This document shows positions 46,453-58,952 of a DNA stretch of 64,000 nt, piece by piece. The DNA comes from Phorcus lineatus (taxonomy: Eukaryota; Mollusca; Gastropoda; Trochida; Trochidae): contig OV121093.1 in assembly GCA_921293015.1 (NCBI GenBank), forward strand, positions 28,964,622 to 29,028,621, read 5' to 3'. The position numbers were made by a program, and so were the translations under genes. The first letter of the stretch is position 1; each line of letters starts with the position of its first letter. The notes under the pieces were generated by a model. The model saw only the letters and a list, made by a program, of their open reading frames with translations, ran no database searches and was not told the origin of the DNA.

Positions 46453-46928
46453 TGTGACTGGCTGTCCTCAGGTCACACATAACCAGTTGTATGTAACTAA
46501 CTGGCTGTCCTCAGGTCACACATAACCAATTGTATGTTACTGACTGGCTGTCCTCGCGTCACACATAACCATTTGTATGTTACTGACTGGCTGTCCTCAG
46601 GTCACACATAACCATTTGTATGTTACTGACTGGCTGTCCTCGCGTCACTTATAACCATTTGTATGTTACTGACTGGCTGTCCTCGCGTCACACATAACCA
46701 TTTGTATGTTACTGACTGGCTGTCCTCAGGTCACACATAACCAATTGTATGTTACTGACTGGCTATCCTCAGGTCACACATAACCAGTTGTATGTTACTG
46801 ACTGGCTGTCCTCAGGTCACAGATAACCAATTGTATGCTACTGACTAGCTGTCCTCAGGTCAAACATAACCTGTTGTATGTTACTGACTGGCTGTCCTCA
46901 GGTCACGCATAACCAGTTGTATGTAACT
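46453..46928 (+). repeat. 43-bp minisatellite, 11 copies
   Basis: The unit holds CTGGCTGTCCTCAGGTCACA, CATAACCAGTTGTATG and TTACTGA. Variants are CTCGCGTCAC for CTCAGGTCAC and ATTTG for AGTTG. The array abuts the TIR element that begins at 46925. Confidence 0.95.
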
Positions 46929-47142
46929 GAGTGAGTGAGTGAGTTGGGGTTTTACGTGCTTTGAACAATATTTCAGTTATTAAACACTTGGATGACAAGC
47001 ATCCAAAAGAGAGTGGACAGATCAGGGAGAAAGGGATCGAAAAATTAAGGAAAAGACGGAAAGAAAGGCATAGTGAGAGATAGAAAGCTGGCTTCTACCC
47101 ATCGGCCTGTCCAGCTTGGGAAACCCCAACACACTCACTCAC
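46925..47142. mobile_element. Small TIR element with GTGAGTGAGT ends
   Basis: The left end TGAGTGAGTGAGTTGGGGTT and the right end, read on the minus strand as AAGTGAGTGAGTGTGTTGGG, are imperfect inverted repeats about 218 bp apart. The interior has no coding frame. Ends of this kind (GTGAGTGAGT next to TTTTACG) are common in marine mollusc genomes. Confidence 0.7.
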
Positions 47143-47387
47143 TTCTCATTATTATCTCATTTAACTGATTGTGCGCTTTCATGTATCTAGTTAACAAATC
47201 TTAATCACGCAAAATAGTACTCTCAGTAACGTGCTTCACCTTGGATGTGTTATAACCTTGTAGTAATAAAATACTTGTATTGAATGGAATTTCATTTGAA
47301 TTTTGTTACCAAAGAAAATACCCAATATGTTCCATGTCACACACTTTGCCTGTCTATTTTACCATCTAAATGAATGACGTCTGTCAT

Positions 47388-47655
47388 TGGTTTGAATCCC
47401 GCCAGGGGCTCGGCAACTTTGTCTAAAGTAGAGAACTGTTCTACACGCAGTCAGGTTTGGGTGCAATGCTACACTGAAATTCAGTGCAGTACCACCCTTG
47501 GTTCGCTAGTTCCAGCCAATGCACGCAGGTTTCACCGCAATGCATAGCCACAATGGTGTTGCGGGCTTTTTCCCTGCAATAATACTAGCAGCCACGATAT
47601 AAGTGAAATAATGTCGAAAACGGCGTGAAACACAACCTCGATTCACCTCACGTCT
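47388..47655 (+). mobile_element. SINE (family 1), 5'-truncated
   Basis: It begins at box B (GGTTTGAATCCCGCC), then CAGGGGCTCGGCAACTTTGT, AGTAGAGAACTGTTCTACAC, the GCAGTCAGGTTTGGGTGC body and a tail ending in CGATTCACCTCACGTC. The GGCAACTTTGTC/AGTAGAGAACTG part links this body to the tRNA-like head of the copy at 5520-5648. Confidence 0.75.
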
Positions 47656-47689
47656 CTCATTATTTTCTGTATTTGGAACTTTCTTCGAA

Positions 47690-48190
47690 CGATGCACATT
47701 CCCTGTATATTCCAATCTTCAATACTGAAATCGTTTCCTTTTCTTCTTAACTGAGCCAAAACTTAGAATACTAGAATACGTTCAATACACTATTTTGAAT
47801 GCATTTTTGAACAAAACCCTCTGCGTCATCTAACGTCAGTATTCACTTTATGATCCAACTTTAAAGAACTACATGGAAGCTAACTAGTTCAACATATTTA
47901 AAACTTATGTTTTTTTTGTAGAGATATCATCTAAATTCTTTGAAAAACACAATCTGAAATACAAATGTTTTTTAATTTTGTATTTCGTAGATTCCATTGT
48001 GATTTCAACTTTCTGTTATTTTCATTCTCTGAGGAAATAGAAAGTGGATTTCTTACAGCAACCCAAGTTTCTTCGCCATGCACTGGTCAATCTACAAAAC
48101 TCAGCTTGAGATTGACTGTATTGCTTCAATTGACTGTACTTGAGGCAGTGTGACAATGAGCTCAGCTCGGCATGTTTCAAACTACTGTTG
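47690..48190 (+). repeat. Degenerate duplicated segment
   Basis: This matches 12440-12850 loosely: TTTGAATGC, AACAAAACCC, CATCTAACGTC, ATTCACTTTATGAT, TTCAACATA and CTACAAAACTCAGC..GAGATTGACTG words are in the same order. The coding potential is not conserved. Confidence 0.4.
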
Positions 48191-48219
48191 TGGAAAAAGA
48201 GTAAGTATCGATCCAATAA

Positions 48220-50480
48220 CTGTTATGCTTAACTTTTAATATACAAATTCCACATCTTCATAGAAGTTTCTATTCAATTCTATTCTATTCCTTTTATGGT
48301 GCAAATTATAAGAATTGAATGTCAGTTTGTATATTTGCAAAGACATTCAAACTATCATCTGAACGTAGTCGTGCGGTTAGGTCCTCTGGTTGCTATGTAC
48401 AGACAACCACCTATTGGGGTGCGAGTCTTGACCTTTTATTACCATAGTTATAACAACAAGAAACACTGAAATACAGGGATACCATAAATTAAAACATCAT
48501 TACATGAACAAACTATTGTTATATATTATCATACCATAATTGCAAAAAATGGGAACATATACATATAGAAACAATATGATTGATGGTACTTTATGTGCAT
48601 AAAATCATATCTGAATCATTAAACAACATCATTTACGGATTTTGAAATGAGTCCTCACTTATAACATTAATACATTTGCATAAATATCAGATTAAAATAT
48701 ATGGTATACATGTATCCCTTCTATTTGAACGCTGAAGTAACACAATAGTTCAAAACAAGTGGTTTGGTATTTTATCTGGCATTTTATCCGCTCTAAAAAA
48801 AACCTGGATTTTATCTAAACCTCCAAAAATAATATCGATATGTTAATAAGTTTTCGATCTCGTATATAAGGACCACGTCTGATCAATTTTGAAAACATCA
48901 TTATTGGAAATGATAAGAAAACAAAGATATGAAGTTCTTTCACACTTGTTTTCAGTAAAGGAGTTTGTTAAAGGTATTTTTCACCAATTTTATAAATATT
49001 TCAGTTATTTGTGAAGAAACCAATAATAATTTGTGATGACAATTTCGTGTTTATGTTACGTTTGCCCTTTTGTCTATTCATACGGAATAGCTTCACATAA
49101 TCACTAAATTACAAGCAGTGATTAAAACAATGTATTCAATTCCATTCATAATAATATCATGAAGTGTAGGTTACGAACAGTGATTCAAATAAACTATTAG
49201 ATGATATTGATCACAATGTAATTAAATTTGATCGATTTGCAATTACAAAATCACTTCCATATACATCGACTTTCAAACAAACACAACGGCATTATGTATT
49301 ATCAGTATCATTGAAGCTATGTTATACACATATTTATAAAACACTGGATTTCGTTTATTTGCTTTTACATAATCCCAAGACATGATATCTACAGTAAAAA
49401 AATGTGTTAATATTTATGTTATATTTATTCATAAAATATCATTTGACCATGTCATATTCCCTGAATGTTGGTCAACATGTGTGATTAGGCTCGTTAAAAA
49501 AATGAAGGGGAAGGAATTAGAAAATTAAATTATCGCCCTATTTTACTAATATCTTAGTAATTATTGCAATTTATATCTAGCAAATTTTAAGTTGTCAAAG
49601 AAATGCTAATCAACATTTATTTTGTGCATATGTTTATTTTGAAATCCCCTTGATAATATATGGTGTGTGTGACTCCGGCATCAACTTCTGCATAGTAATA
49701 TTCTAAGTAAATGTTTGTACATTTCGACATATGTATCTGCTTGCAGCCTGAGTCGAAGTATATATTGTCTACTTCTATTCAGTCAAAGCCACTCATAGAT
49801 AAAGAGTAAAAAAAGTTGGTAGAAGAAAAATGTTGACTAGCACAAAGACCACCCACAGAACACTATCAGAAGCAAACATTACCGCAAATTGATTCATTGC
49901 CAGATCAACCTGACTAAGGTTGGAGCATCAGACGTGTGTGGACAACCGTAAAAGGACCATCAAAAGGGTGTATAGATTTGCTGAAATGGAGAGTTTATGT
50001 AGACAGCGGATGTCTATGCGGATGCAAGTATGTCAAATCTGAAATGGCTTAAATTGAGGATTGAACTTGTCATTGGAAATTATCACGAGAAAAGGCCATT
50101 CTTCCGGTTGAGAGGGGTCTTATTCTCCTTTTATCTTTTCCTCTTATACATTGGCATTATGGATTAAGTACAAGATCAAGTGAGGTCTTAAATTTTGTGT
50201 TTTATTAGAGGTAAACGTTTACTTATAACAAGTTGTGCTACCATTTTTACCATTTTGATTTTTTCTGGCGTTTGTGAACAATGTTAAAATAAAAAATAGA
50301 CATAAATGAAAAAAATGTTTTAAAATTCGGCTTCATAAAAATATATTGAATATTTCCTTTTTGAAAAGAGGAAGAAATATGAAAAGCCTGGTTGGACACA
50401 ATCTTAATGTAGGTCTCATTTCCATTAATAATTAATCACTTACGTTTGTTAAAGTGTCTGGTAGCTGTCACGCATTCCAT
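48220..50480. other. Non-coding, AT-rich stretch upstream of gene C
   Basis: No gene was recognised. A tRNA-like string (CGTGCGGTTAGGTCC ... GGGGTGCGAGTC) at about 48367-48428 is too weak to call. Confidence 0.5.
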
Positions 50481-50486
50481 CTATGT

Positions 50487-50494
50487 TATAAATA
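50487..50494 (+). promoter_or_regulatory. TATA box of propeller gene C
   Basis: TATAAATA lies 115 bases before the ATG at 50602. Spacing is close to that in propeller gene B, although the surrounding sequence differs. Confidence 0.5.
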
Positions 50495-50601
50495 TATTTT
50501 CTGATATCGCATCATCATAAAACACGTTTTGGTGTCTGCTTATTGGAACGCCACTGCCAGGAAAAGATAAGATAGTGGTAAGATCAACTCCTCTAGCAAG
50601 A

Positions 50602-51771
50602 ATGTATGCATGTTATTTGTTACTTTCAATTTCATTGACAGTGAAGGGGATAGCACATTATAAACTAGTAGAATACATCAACGAAGTTTCTGTAAATGTC
50701 TCAAGAGATGGGTATCTGAAGACAACGAAATGTGAAACATTGCTCCAGTGTGCTGTAGCCTGTGTTTCTCTGTCCGGCTGTAGTCTCGTGGATGTAAAGT
50801 CAGGGGATATGTATTCAAGACCAGGGAACGCTCTTGAGAATACAGTTCAATTAGTAAGATTCCTTAAGGTTGCTTCAATGTCCTCGCTGAATACCATGGG
50901 TGATCGGAATGATCTTGCACTTCGCACAATCAAGAGAAATCTGAATAATTTGGAAATTCAAACCATTGTGTTTGTGGAAGAAAATGGAAAGACGAGGCCG
51001 CTTCGTGTAGGGACGTTTTTGCCTGGTACCACATCCGCCCTTGAAACAGATATAAGAGTGGAGGGTCGTGTGTTTTCAGTTCTTTACCATCGGCCAACCC
51101 ACACCGTGTACTGGTCATGTAAATCTGGTATACGAGGACAGGTGCTTGAGACCGGCTCAAAACCCTTTACTCTTAGTGAAACCCCTGCACGCCATATGGT
51201 TATATCTCAAATGCAAATTTATTTTACAGACTCTGACAGCATATTTCGTAAACTGTTGGGCCTAAAAGAAGAGACAAAAGCAAAAATTCAGACAACTAAA
51301 AAATATTCAAAAATTAGAGCACTAGATGTTGATAATGACATTCTCTTTTGGACACTTCAGGAATTTGGAAGGTATGCTAAAGTTATGTATGCTAAACTTC
51401 CCATGAAGACACCAAAGACATTCAGTCACATCAGCGCTCGGTCTATGAGTGTTCTCAGTGTGAGTACATTCGAGGACGTGAGGATATACAGCTGGTTATG
51501 GAAGAATGAGTTGCAACTTTGGATCACAGGTAGCAACGTGGAGGATTATACAAGTCGTTGTACCTCAAATCATGAAATGAAATTGAAAGAACTTAACAAA
51601 ATTCAGATGTATCAGTCGTACTCTTTCATCAGCTTGGAATACGAAAGCATTGAAGAAGGTTACTACTTTATTACAAGACAAAAAGTCTATAAGAACTGCA
51701 GTCTCGGGGAAAATATCAACTTGACGTATAAATCAAGTTCTACATGGCCAGGCATTTTTACAATTGTGTAA
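50602..51771 (+). CDS. Secreted PAN/apple-like plus beta-propeller protein (gene C)
   Basis: This is a single-exon gene of 389 residues. The frame is open nine codons further up, but the first ATG, at 50602, opens directly with a signal peptide (MYACYLLLSISLTVKG), so it is chosen. Residues 44-60 hold four Cys spaced C-x5-C-x3-C-x5-C (Cys44, Cys50, Cys54, Cys60), as in PAN/apple-like modules, with a likely N-glycosylation site at Asn32. Residues about 130-389 form a propeller with YWTD-like strands: HTVYWSCKSG, IYFTDSDSIFRK, RALDVDNDILFW. There is no coiled coil. It is a distant relative of the propeller genes at 21.8 and 38.6 kb in the head domain only. Secretion and carbohydrate or protein binding are inferred from domain type. 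Confidence 0.8.
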   Translation: MYACYLLLSISLTVKGIAHYKLVEYINEVSVNVSRDGYLKTTKCETLLQCAVACVSLSGCSLVDVKSGDMYSRPGNALENTVQLVRFLKVASMSSLNTMGDRNDLALRTIKRNLNNLEIQTIVFVEENGKTRPLRVGTFLPGTTSALETDIRVEGRVFSVLYHRPTHTVYWSCKSGIRGQVLETGSKPFTLSETPARHMVISQMQIYFTDSDSIFRKLLGLKEETKAKIQTTKKYSKIRALDVDNDILFWTLQEFGRYAKVMYAKLPMKTPKTFSHISARSMSVLSVSTFEDVRIYSWLWKNELQLWITGSNVEDYTSRCTSNHEMKLKELNKIQMYQSYSFISLEYESIEEGYYFITRQKVYKNCSLGENINLTYKSSSTWPGIFTIV

Positions 51772-51774
51772 ATA

Positions 51775-54700
51775 GATTTAATAATTTATGGCGCGCAGCA
51801 TGTGGTTCTTAGACTAAAGCCTATGCTAATTAACAAAACAAGTAACAAGAATAGTTTTCCTCAACAAAGGCATTCCTTTGAGACTTTTAACAAACAGCTA
51901 GGAAATTATCTCTGCGACTCATGCGTGATTACTTTTCAGCTTTTTATAAGGAAATTTTTGATCACCACTTGAGCAAGTTGTAAGAAAGCTGTCCCATTCC
52001 GTTATGTTGAAATGGATGTCTGCTGTTAAAGAGCCACTCAGTGAGTTGCTGGTGTCATGTATGCCGAATTTAGGCATACTGTTTTGATTAACTAGACTGT
52101 TCACCAACTTCTGGTGAAATGTTATTTTCAAGCATATCATTTCGGTACAGTGCAATTATGAAGATATAAAGTCACAGTGCTGAACGAAAACCGGACAATG
52201 ACCAATTTCAATCACATCAATTTTGATTGAAATGTTTTAAAGGCAAACAGAAAGACAGCAATGTAATGTTTGATAGGTTAATTCTTTTAACTAGTTTTCA
52301 CGTTAATTGGATGAGGGCAATCGTTAATAGATTGATGGTGTTTGGCCAGATTCTGAAGTACGGTTCTGCGGTACCAACAATGATTTCTTTAAAAAAACGA
52401 CCTTTTTGCAAATAATTAAAATAGTTAGTTCTGAAATCGATGGAGAACATAACCTTAGATATATTTTACTTTTAAGTGTTCAACTCCTTTCGTTGTGCCT
52501 AAATATCGTTTTACAGTCAATTGTGTCGTAATAAGAATATAACGTTGCTGTTTCGGTTTTTAATGTTTATCCTATCGTGACTACAATCAAAATCCATAAT
52601 GACACCTGATTTTGAAAACATTAAATGTTGGTTGGGCTGTTCTTGTAGCTTTATGTTTGGTAATTTAGAAAATATTTGATTATGTTTCGTCCTTTCTTTA
52701 AACAGGTCAAACATATTTTAACAGTCTTGCTAACCAAATTGTCAAGGATATGAGGAGCCAGCATATTTCATCCTCTGAAAAGTGTGTTTCTTAAAAATGA
52801 CTTTGAGTTTTATGACTATGAGTTTTATAGCCACAGAACCATGTTTCTGTTTTGGCAATGCAAGAGTTTTGTCTTGCATCGACAAATTTGGTAATCATAC
52901 AACGTTCCTTAAGCTGTATAGTCTTTTTCTTAATTCCCACAGCATTGACAATTAGTAAGTCCTTGTAATCGAGGTACTGATGCCAAGATATATGTCATCA
53001 CAAGGACGTTCCAAAGAACTGAGATTGTTCTTGGCTACTTATGTAAGTGGTGAAAACGTTGAACGCTGAGCCAAAGGGGCAGCACATTTCTAAACTTAAC
53101 CCCTCCTTACACGAAATTTCAGATGTCCTGAGCCAATGGGTATAGACAGGGAGTCGAAATCTTAGTAAAACGTTTATCCTGCAGAAAACAAATAGCGATA
53201 ACAATTGTATTTAATTACTCACTGGTAGACATGTGTTAACCATATTCATCTATATCTTAACGTCTTAGAATTGCCAGTGAAATATAAAATTACTAAAAAA
53301 AACTAAGATTGTTAGTGAATTATTATGCCGATTGGATAAAAGAAACAAATATGATCATTAGACAAAATTTTTCTTGTGAAGGTAGTGATTTCTATCCCGA
53401 AAGAACAAAATGAAAAAAGTAATGAAAAGATGTCAAGAAGCTCATCATAGTAATAATGAATTAGAACACAAGAACAACAAATAGTTGCAACTTAGGCAAC
53501 TTTTTAACAGAAAGTAAAACCATTGTAAACAGCACTAGAGTAAAGACGTAAACAAAATCAACTAAATTTCAATATGTTAATTACGAGACGTTAACCACTG
53601 TAGATCACTTAGATGGAATTTTCACATCTTTTACGCGGGACGAAGACACTCCTGTACATATTTCTTAATTTGCAAATAGCCAATTTGTATAAACTCCCTG
53701 ACATTGCTTTTATTTATATAATGTTCTTTAAAGGAAGGTCCGCATACTAGAAATATGTTGCGAGTACTCAATCCAGCAACTTACATCACCATCAAGACTT
53801 AGACTTAGTGTTTTTTTACGTTGGTACCATATTCGGATAGATTCACCAGTATCATTTGCAATATGTCCTATCCTAGCTGCTCGACGCTCAACAAGAAATA
53901 AATAATGTATTTGTACACCTTCAAGTAACCCGTCTTACCTTTCTTTAAAAGACATCTTCACAAAATATATGGATACCATAAATAGATATTTCCGTAACAT
54001 TTGTAATGTAGAACATATTCAATGTTTTGATAGCATTTCTTTCGGTTTAATAAACTAGAATAACTTTGCAACCAAAATGTGTCTTTTGTAAATGTTTGAT
54101 TTCATCCTCTCAAAAGTAAATGCTGCAGGCAGGAGGTCTTTTAGACACAATTGCTGATTTAAAGTGGTTAGACGTCTGAAGATTGATCGGTTGTTTTTTC
54201 TTGTATATGATTTGTTATTCTTGCTTGAAAGGTTGCTCCAACACGTCGAAACTGATATTCATAGTTTATTATCAATATGACAAAACGATAGCTGTCGATC
54301 AAAATTGTTTTGTCTCTAACTGGATATTTTGATGTTTTATAAATACAATATTTACATAAAAACATTCCAAAATGTTTATGCTGTAAAAGAACCCTATTGA
54401 TTATAAAATACCTTCGGAAAATGTATTATGGAAGGAATTAGAACCTTATTCGTACACAAAGTTGATGATTTAACTGATAGAAATAAACTATTCGTGTGTT
54501 ATTTGTGTTTGCATATTACATACGTAAACTCTGAATTGCGTGGTGATGATTCAAAATATTTACACAAAAACCTCCCCCTATATTTTCCCCCAAAATCAAC
54601 CGTATTTAAATTTAAAAACACACAACTGGTAATCGATATTTTCAAGGTTGATGTGAATATTGTTCTTATAGAGCCGATCATGTACATCACATTCAGTACC

Positions 54701-56655
54701 GTTACACATACACAAAGAAGTAATAAAATGTGTAAATTGCAATTAGTATTTCATAGCTCATAAACAAGGTTTCATTTTCACGGTAGAATCATAAAAACGA
54801 ACAAAGTTACATCGGGAATGCTGTTCAGAAGCAAAAAGCCAAAATCTTTTTAAATTCTCCGGGTATATTGTAGCAGAACATTAGAACTCAAAGCGTTGAA
54901 AAAACAAACTATAATCTGTTATTAACTGAAGTCTTTATGGACTCAAAGAACAAACAATATACGTGAATAAAACAATCCTTTTTACTATGCAAATACTTGA
55001 AATAGTTCAGTATTATGCAACATTTGATTTGTTAACTCTTTTTTTCAAAGTCAAATATGTAAGTGAAGAAAAAAAGTCGGTAAAACAAGTCAAACGGAAG
55101 GATACAATGTGTTTTGTTCCTAAATGATTACTTTTCATCTTATGATTGTTTATCAAGGATTCATTTTTTTTATTGGTTTGTTGTTGTTTTAATCCATCGA
55201 TTCTGTGGAGCATTTTTTATTTAAAACTAAGTGCATGTAGCAGTTACCCCGTCGCGCCTTTAAAGTGGCACAGTATATATTTCATATTTTTATTTGGCTT
55301 AAATAAAAGCACACATACCTTGGTTTGATGTCAATTGAAATATTGTCAAAAAACTGCTTCTTTTCTCTATGAATGCCTAAATTTTCTCGCTATTTGATTA
55401 TAGTAGAAAAATCGCCATATTGATTTTAATCAGTCAAAATTATGCATTTAATTTCATTAGTAAACACTATCAACATATATTTTTCCTCGTAAGTGTTGTA
55501 AATAAGTTTCAAGAATTACGTTTTAGTCATTGACGAACGGCATTGTCCGGTTTTGGGTCATGAATTACAACTTAAAAGTGTTTATTGTTTTCATACTGAA
55601 CTGATCAGAAGTATGCTAGTGATTTGCATAACAAACCAACTCTTTTGGATAAAATATAATCATTTATGAAGTGTAACTTATTTGACGCCAACAACCAACT
55701 CTGAGTCCTTTTAATAATGAAGGTTATCTCCTGTACAGATACGTGTTCACAAACTGCACTATATTCTAGATTACGGTAGATTTGCTGAGTGTTGATCATT
55801 ACTTATATCTGTTAATTATCTATATCAAGGAAATGGTGGTGCGCTTTGTAAATGTTTTGAAGGCCCTCCGCACCGGGTATCAACTGGAATTACAAAAACC
55901 GAGATGTTTTATAATTAAGATAAAGTTCGCTCTACCCCAATGTGTTTTGTAATAAACTACCGCCCCCGTGCGTTAACGTTATAATAGTTCAGGGCAAAAC
56001 AATACTTTATTACAAATATAATATAAACTAAATACAATATAGTATTTATATTGCTCACATTAATAATCAAGGAACAGGGCTAACTGCTGGCTATTCCAAG
56101 TATAGAACCCACCCCCTAGTTTAAAACGACATATAGTTGGTTAAAGCTTTAATTACTGCAAGTTTTTTTCATATATTCAATTTGGAATTATATTTTCTTC
56201 TTATGTGTTTCTTTAAAAACTTAAACAAACGAATTAACACCACAAAGAATTATGGGTATTGTTTATTTTGGAAGCGTGATGGTGGACTCAATCCGGACAT
56301 CTATTTTTTCCTGCTGTCATAAACGTTGAAGGTGATACTTTAATCTCTAAGTAAGCAGACTGTTGCGGCTGTACACCCATAATTACTTAATTATTAGGTT
56401 GACCTTATCACATTGTACCTGGTAGAGACGGTCGACGTGAACCAACATCACAGTCACACGGGGCGCCGTGACCTGACGTGAAACAAAGCGGACACTCGAC
56501 AGTCGACAAGCATTTGTTTTCCATTCTTCTTTCTGGTAAATAGAACTAGATTATTCAAAACTGGTCTCAGACTGCAGACTTAACGATGTGGGTGATAGAC
56601 TGTAACGTTGCTAACTATTCTTTGTTCAAGTCTGGCTCTTAATTGTAATACTGAC
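51775..56655. other. Non-coding stretch
   Basis: No gene was recognised. 52170-52340 repeats 9600-9790. The longest frame (111 codons at 54428) has low-complexity AT-driven composition and no recognised domain. TGTCCGGTTTT occurs inverted at 55544. Confidence 0.5.
52170..52340 (+). repeat. Repeat carrying the GAAAACCGGACA motif, copy 2
   Basis: This is the counterpart of 9600-9790: GAAAACCGGACAATGACC, AAAGACAGCAAT, TAGGTTAATT and CACGTTAATTGG words are in order. Confidence 0.45.
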
Positions 56656-56659
56656 ATGA

Positions 56660-56945
56660 ACTTCAGCTTGTTTGAATCGTTATTTGAACATGAAGATTAT
56701 TACGGGTACATTGATCATATCAATAAGCTTTCAAATAGACCACTACCACAGCCTTAATTTCGGGGGTCATTCTACAAAGAATACTTTATGAAAATTCAGA
56801 TCACTAGCATAATTGGTCTCTGAAAAAAGGTGACAGAAGATTTTGGGTAACTTTCCACGCCCATATTTGAAGTTTAGTCTGATGAGCTAACTTCAGATTT
56901 AAAAATATTTCTCTATATGTCCACATTGAAAACTGTGGCCTAAAT
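56660..56945 (+). repeat. Interspersed repeat, copy 2
   Basis: This is the counterpart of 14570-14880, in the same orientation, with CAATAAGCTTTCAAAT, ATCACTAGCATAATT, GACAGAAGATTTTGGGTAAC and GTCTGATGAGCTAA. Confidence 0.7.
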
Positions 56946-56949
56946 GAGT

Positions 56950-58755
56950 TGTCAATACACAAGCGTTTTATGGCCCCCAGTTGCTGATTTGAGTGCGGCA
57001 TGCAACAAAAGGTGTATAATTACATGAGACTAACTGATGTAATAAGAATTGATTTGACCCACTATAATATTTCTTATAAAACTGACGCTGTGTATCAACT
57101 TTTTAATGGAATCATCAAAATATCATTGGTTTAGTCCGAATACACTTACACAACAACAAAAAATAGTTGAATTAAGTAATCAGATTTATGTTTTCATATA
57201 TCAGAACAAATGAATTTCTTTTACATATTAGCTGCATACAGTCAGAGCTAGATCGACATAATAGGTATAGTATATACTGCTAGAGCTTTCGTGTTAATTT
57301 CTTTAAAATTGATAATAAAAAATCGCTTGTAAAATGAATTGCCCTATCGTTTGTTTTGGTTTAAGTTGAAGGGCTCCTAAAAATAAAAATAAATTGATAG
57401 AGAAACGAATTGTCAGATTGGAGAATTGTAGAAAACGAACAAAATAAAGTCAAATTGTACAGTAAATTGGGAAAGTCATTCACGGACAGAACGCCAAAGG
57501 GCAGTTGGGAGTGTTTAATAGAACATATCTTAGTATTCTTGAAAATTTGTTTACATGATTTTGTCTGCTATGAATAAAGTTCATAAAGTGTGAAAACTAT
57601 TTATTCTTATAGATTTTATCACTAGCGCTTGGGGTCGATAATATGATTTTTTATTGAGTTGAAACAAATTGTTGACATAGTTTGTGATTTTCACTTGACT
57701 ATCTTTGTGGACTTGCTACAGTTGCAATCTTCTGGGCTACTTTTATTTTAAATTTTCTTTAACTGAGCAAATCAGTTAATTGTTTTTCAAAAATAGTTTT
57801 GTTGAAAAATTATAGGAACTAGCTAGGGTGGCTTAAAAACAGGCTCACTGCTTATTACAAAACGACATATTTTTAATAGCACATGAACGCAAATACTCAG
57901 AATTAAGAAATCATGTAATCAATATAGTAAGTGTATAAGTTATAAAACATACCAGAAATTGTTGAAAAAAGACAGAAGTATTGGAAATCAGTTTTGATTT
58001 TATATTTATTCATTGTTTTCAATTAGATTGACCCAGTCAAACAATCAGCAATTACTTATCGCTTAAACCAAGAAAAAAAGGATATTAATTAGGAAAGATG
58101 TTCACATACTTTTACTGTTTCTGACTGCTAGTTAGCAGGTATGTGACTATGAAGCAGAGACAGAAAAGAATATGGTCTTGTCTTCATTCTCATTTCGGGT
58201 TCTTCCAATAATTTAGAACTAACAGGAATCGAACAGCACTGGACATGTACAGTGGATAAAAAAATCTGAAAAAGCACAAAGGTCCTAAGTCACTGACTAG
58301 AAGTCTATTTTTGACTCACCCAAAAAATTAGATAAAACTGAAATTTTGCTAAAAATGTTTTTGTTTTCAATTTCAAACAGAGCTGTGTGACTTAGTGCAG
58401 AAAAAAAAGTCAATGTTATTTGACACAAGATGATTTTTGAAACCATGATGTGAATCATAATTCACATGACACACTGGCAGACAGCGGAAGTAAAATTAAT
58501 CAGTCACTAACTTTTCCATCTAAAAACCTCTTAAGTTAATTGAGTTGGTTATTCTTTACGTATCCCTATATTAATCATTTATTAATTAATTATGAAATCA
58601 TCTTGATTATTATTAAGCAATTTTGAAAACAAATATCTCATTGGGTAAGGGAACCCAATCAATCATCTATTGTTATTGGTAATGGGAATACCATTTTTCA
58701 TATGAGAAATAAATTGATTTTAGTTGTAAACATTTCATAGTTCAATTCTTGTCTA
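56950..58755. other. Non-coding stretch, nothing recognised
   Basis: The DNA is AT-rich with no gene, splice-bordered frame or repeat family recognised. Confidence 0.5.
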
Positions 58756-58952
58756 CTGTAGCAAGAAGAGATCCTGTGGGTATCTGGCAACGGATCCCTT
58801 TAATCTCATCTACTCGGGATCCGTTGAGGTATGCGGTGGAATCCGGCTGGAATCTGGATCCATTAAGGTATCAGTCACCGGATCCCGGTATACCAAATTT
58901 GCAAGGATCTGTTGGGATCCGGAAGGAATCCAGAAAACGGATTCCACTATTT
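58756..58952 (-). repeat. GGATCC-rich repeat, inverted copy
   Basis: On the minus strand this matches 14283-14545 (TAGTGGAATCCG, GATTCCTTCCGGATCCCA, GCAAATTTGG). It is shorter and ends about 60 bases earlier. Non-coding. Confidence 0.75.

Noticed and set aside
48367-48428. tRNA-like string
   Set aside because: Box A and box B are both weak and no repeat partner was found in the window.
54428-54763. 111-codon frame
   Set aside because: AT-driven composition, no recognisable domain, signal peptide or splice partner, and a similar-length frame on the opposite strand.
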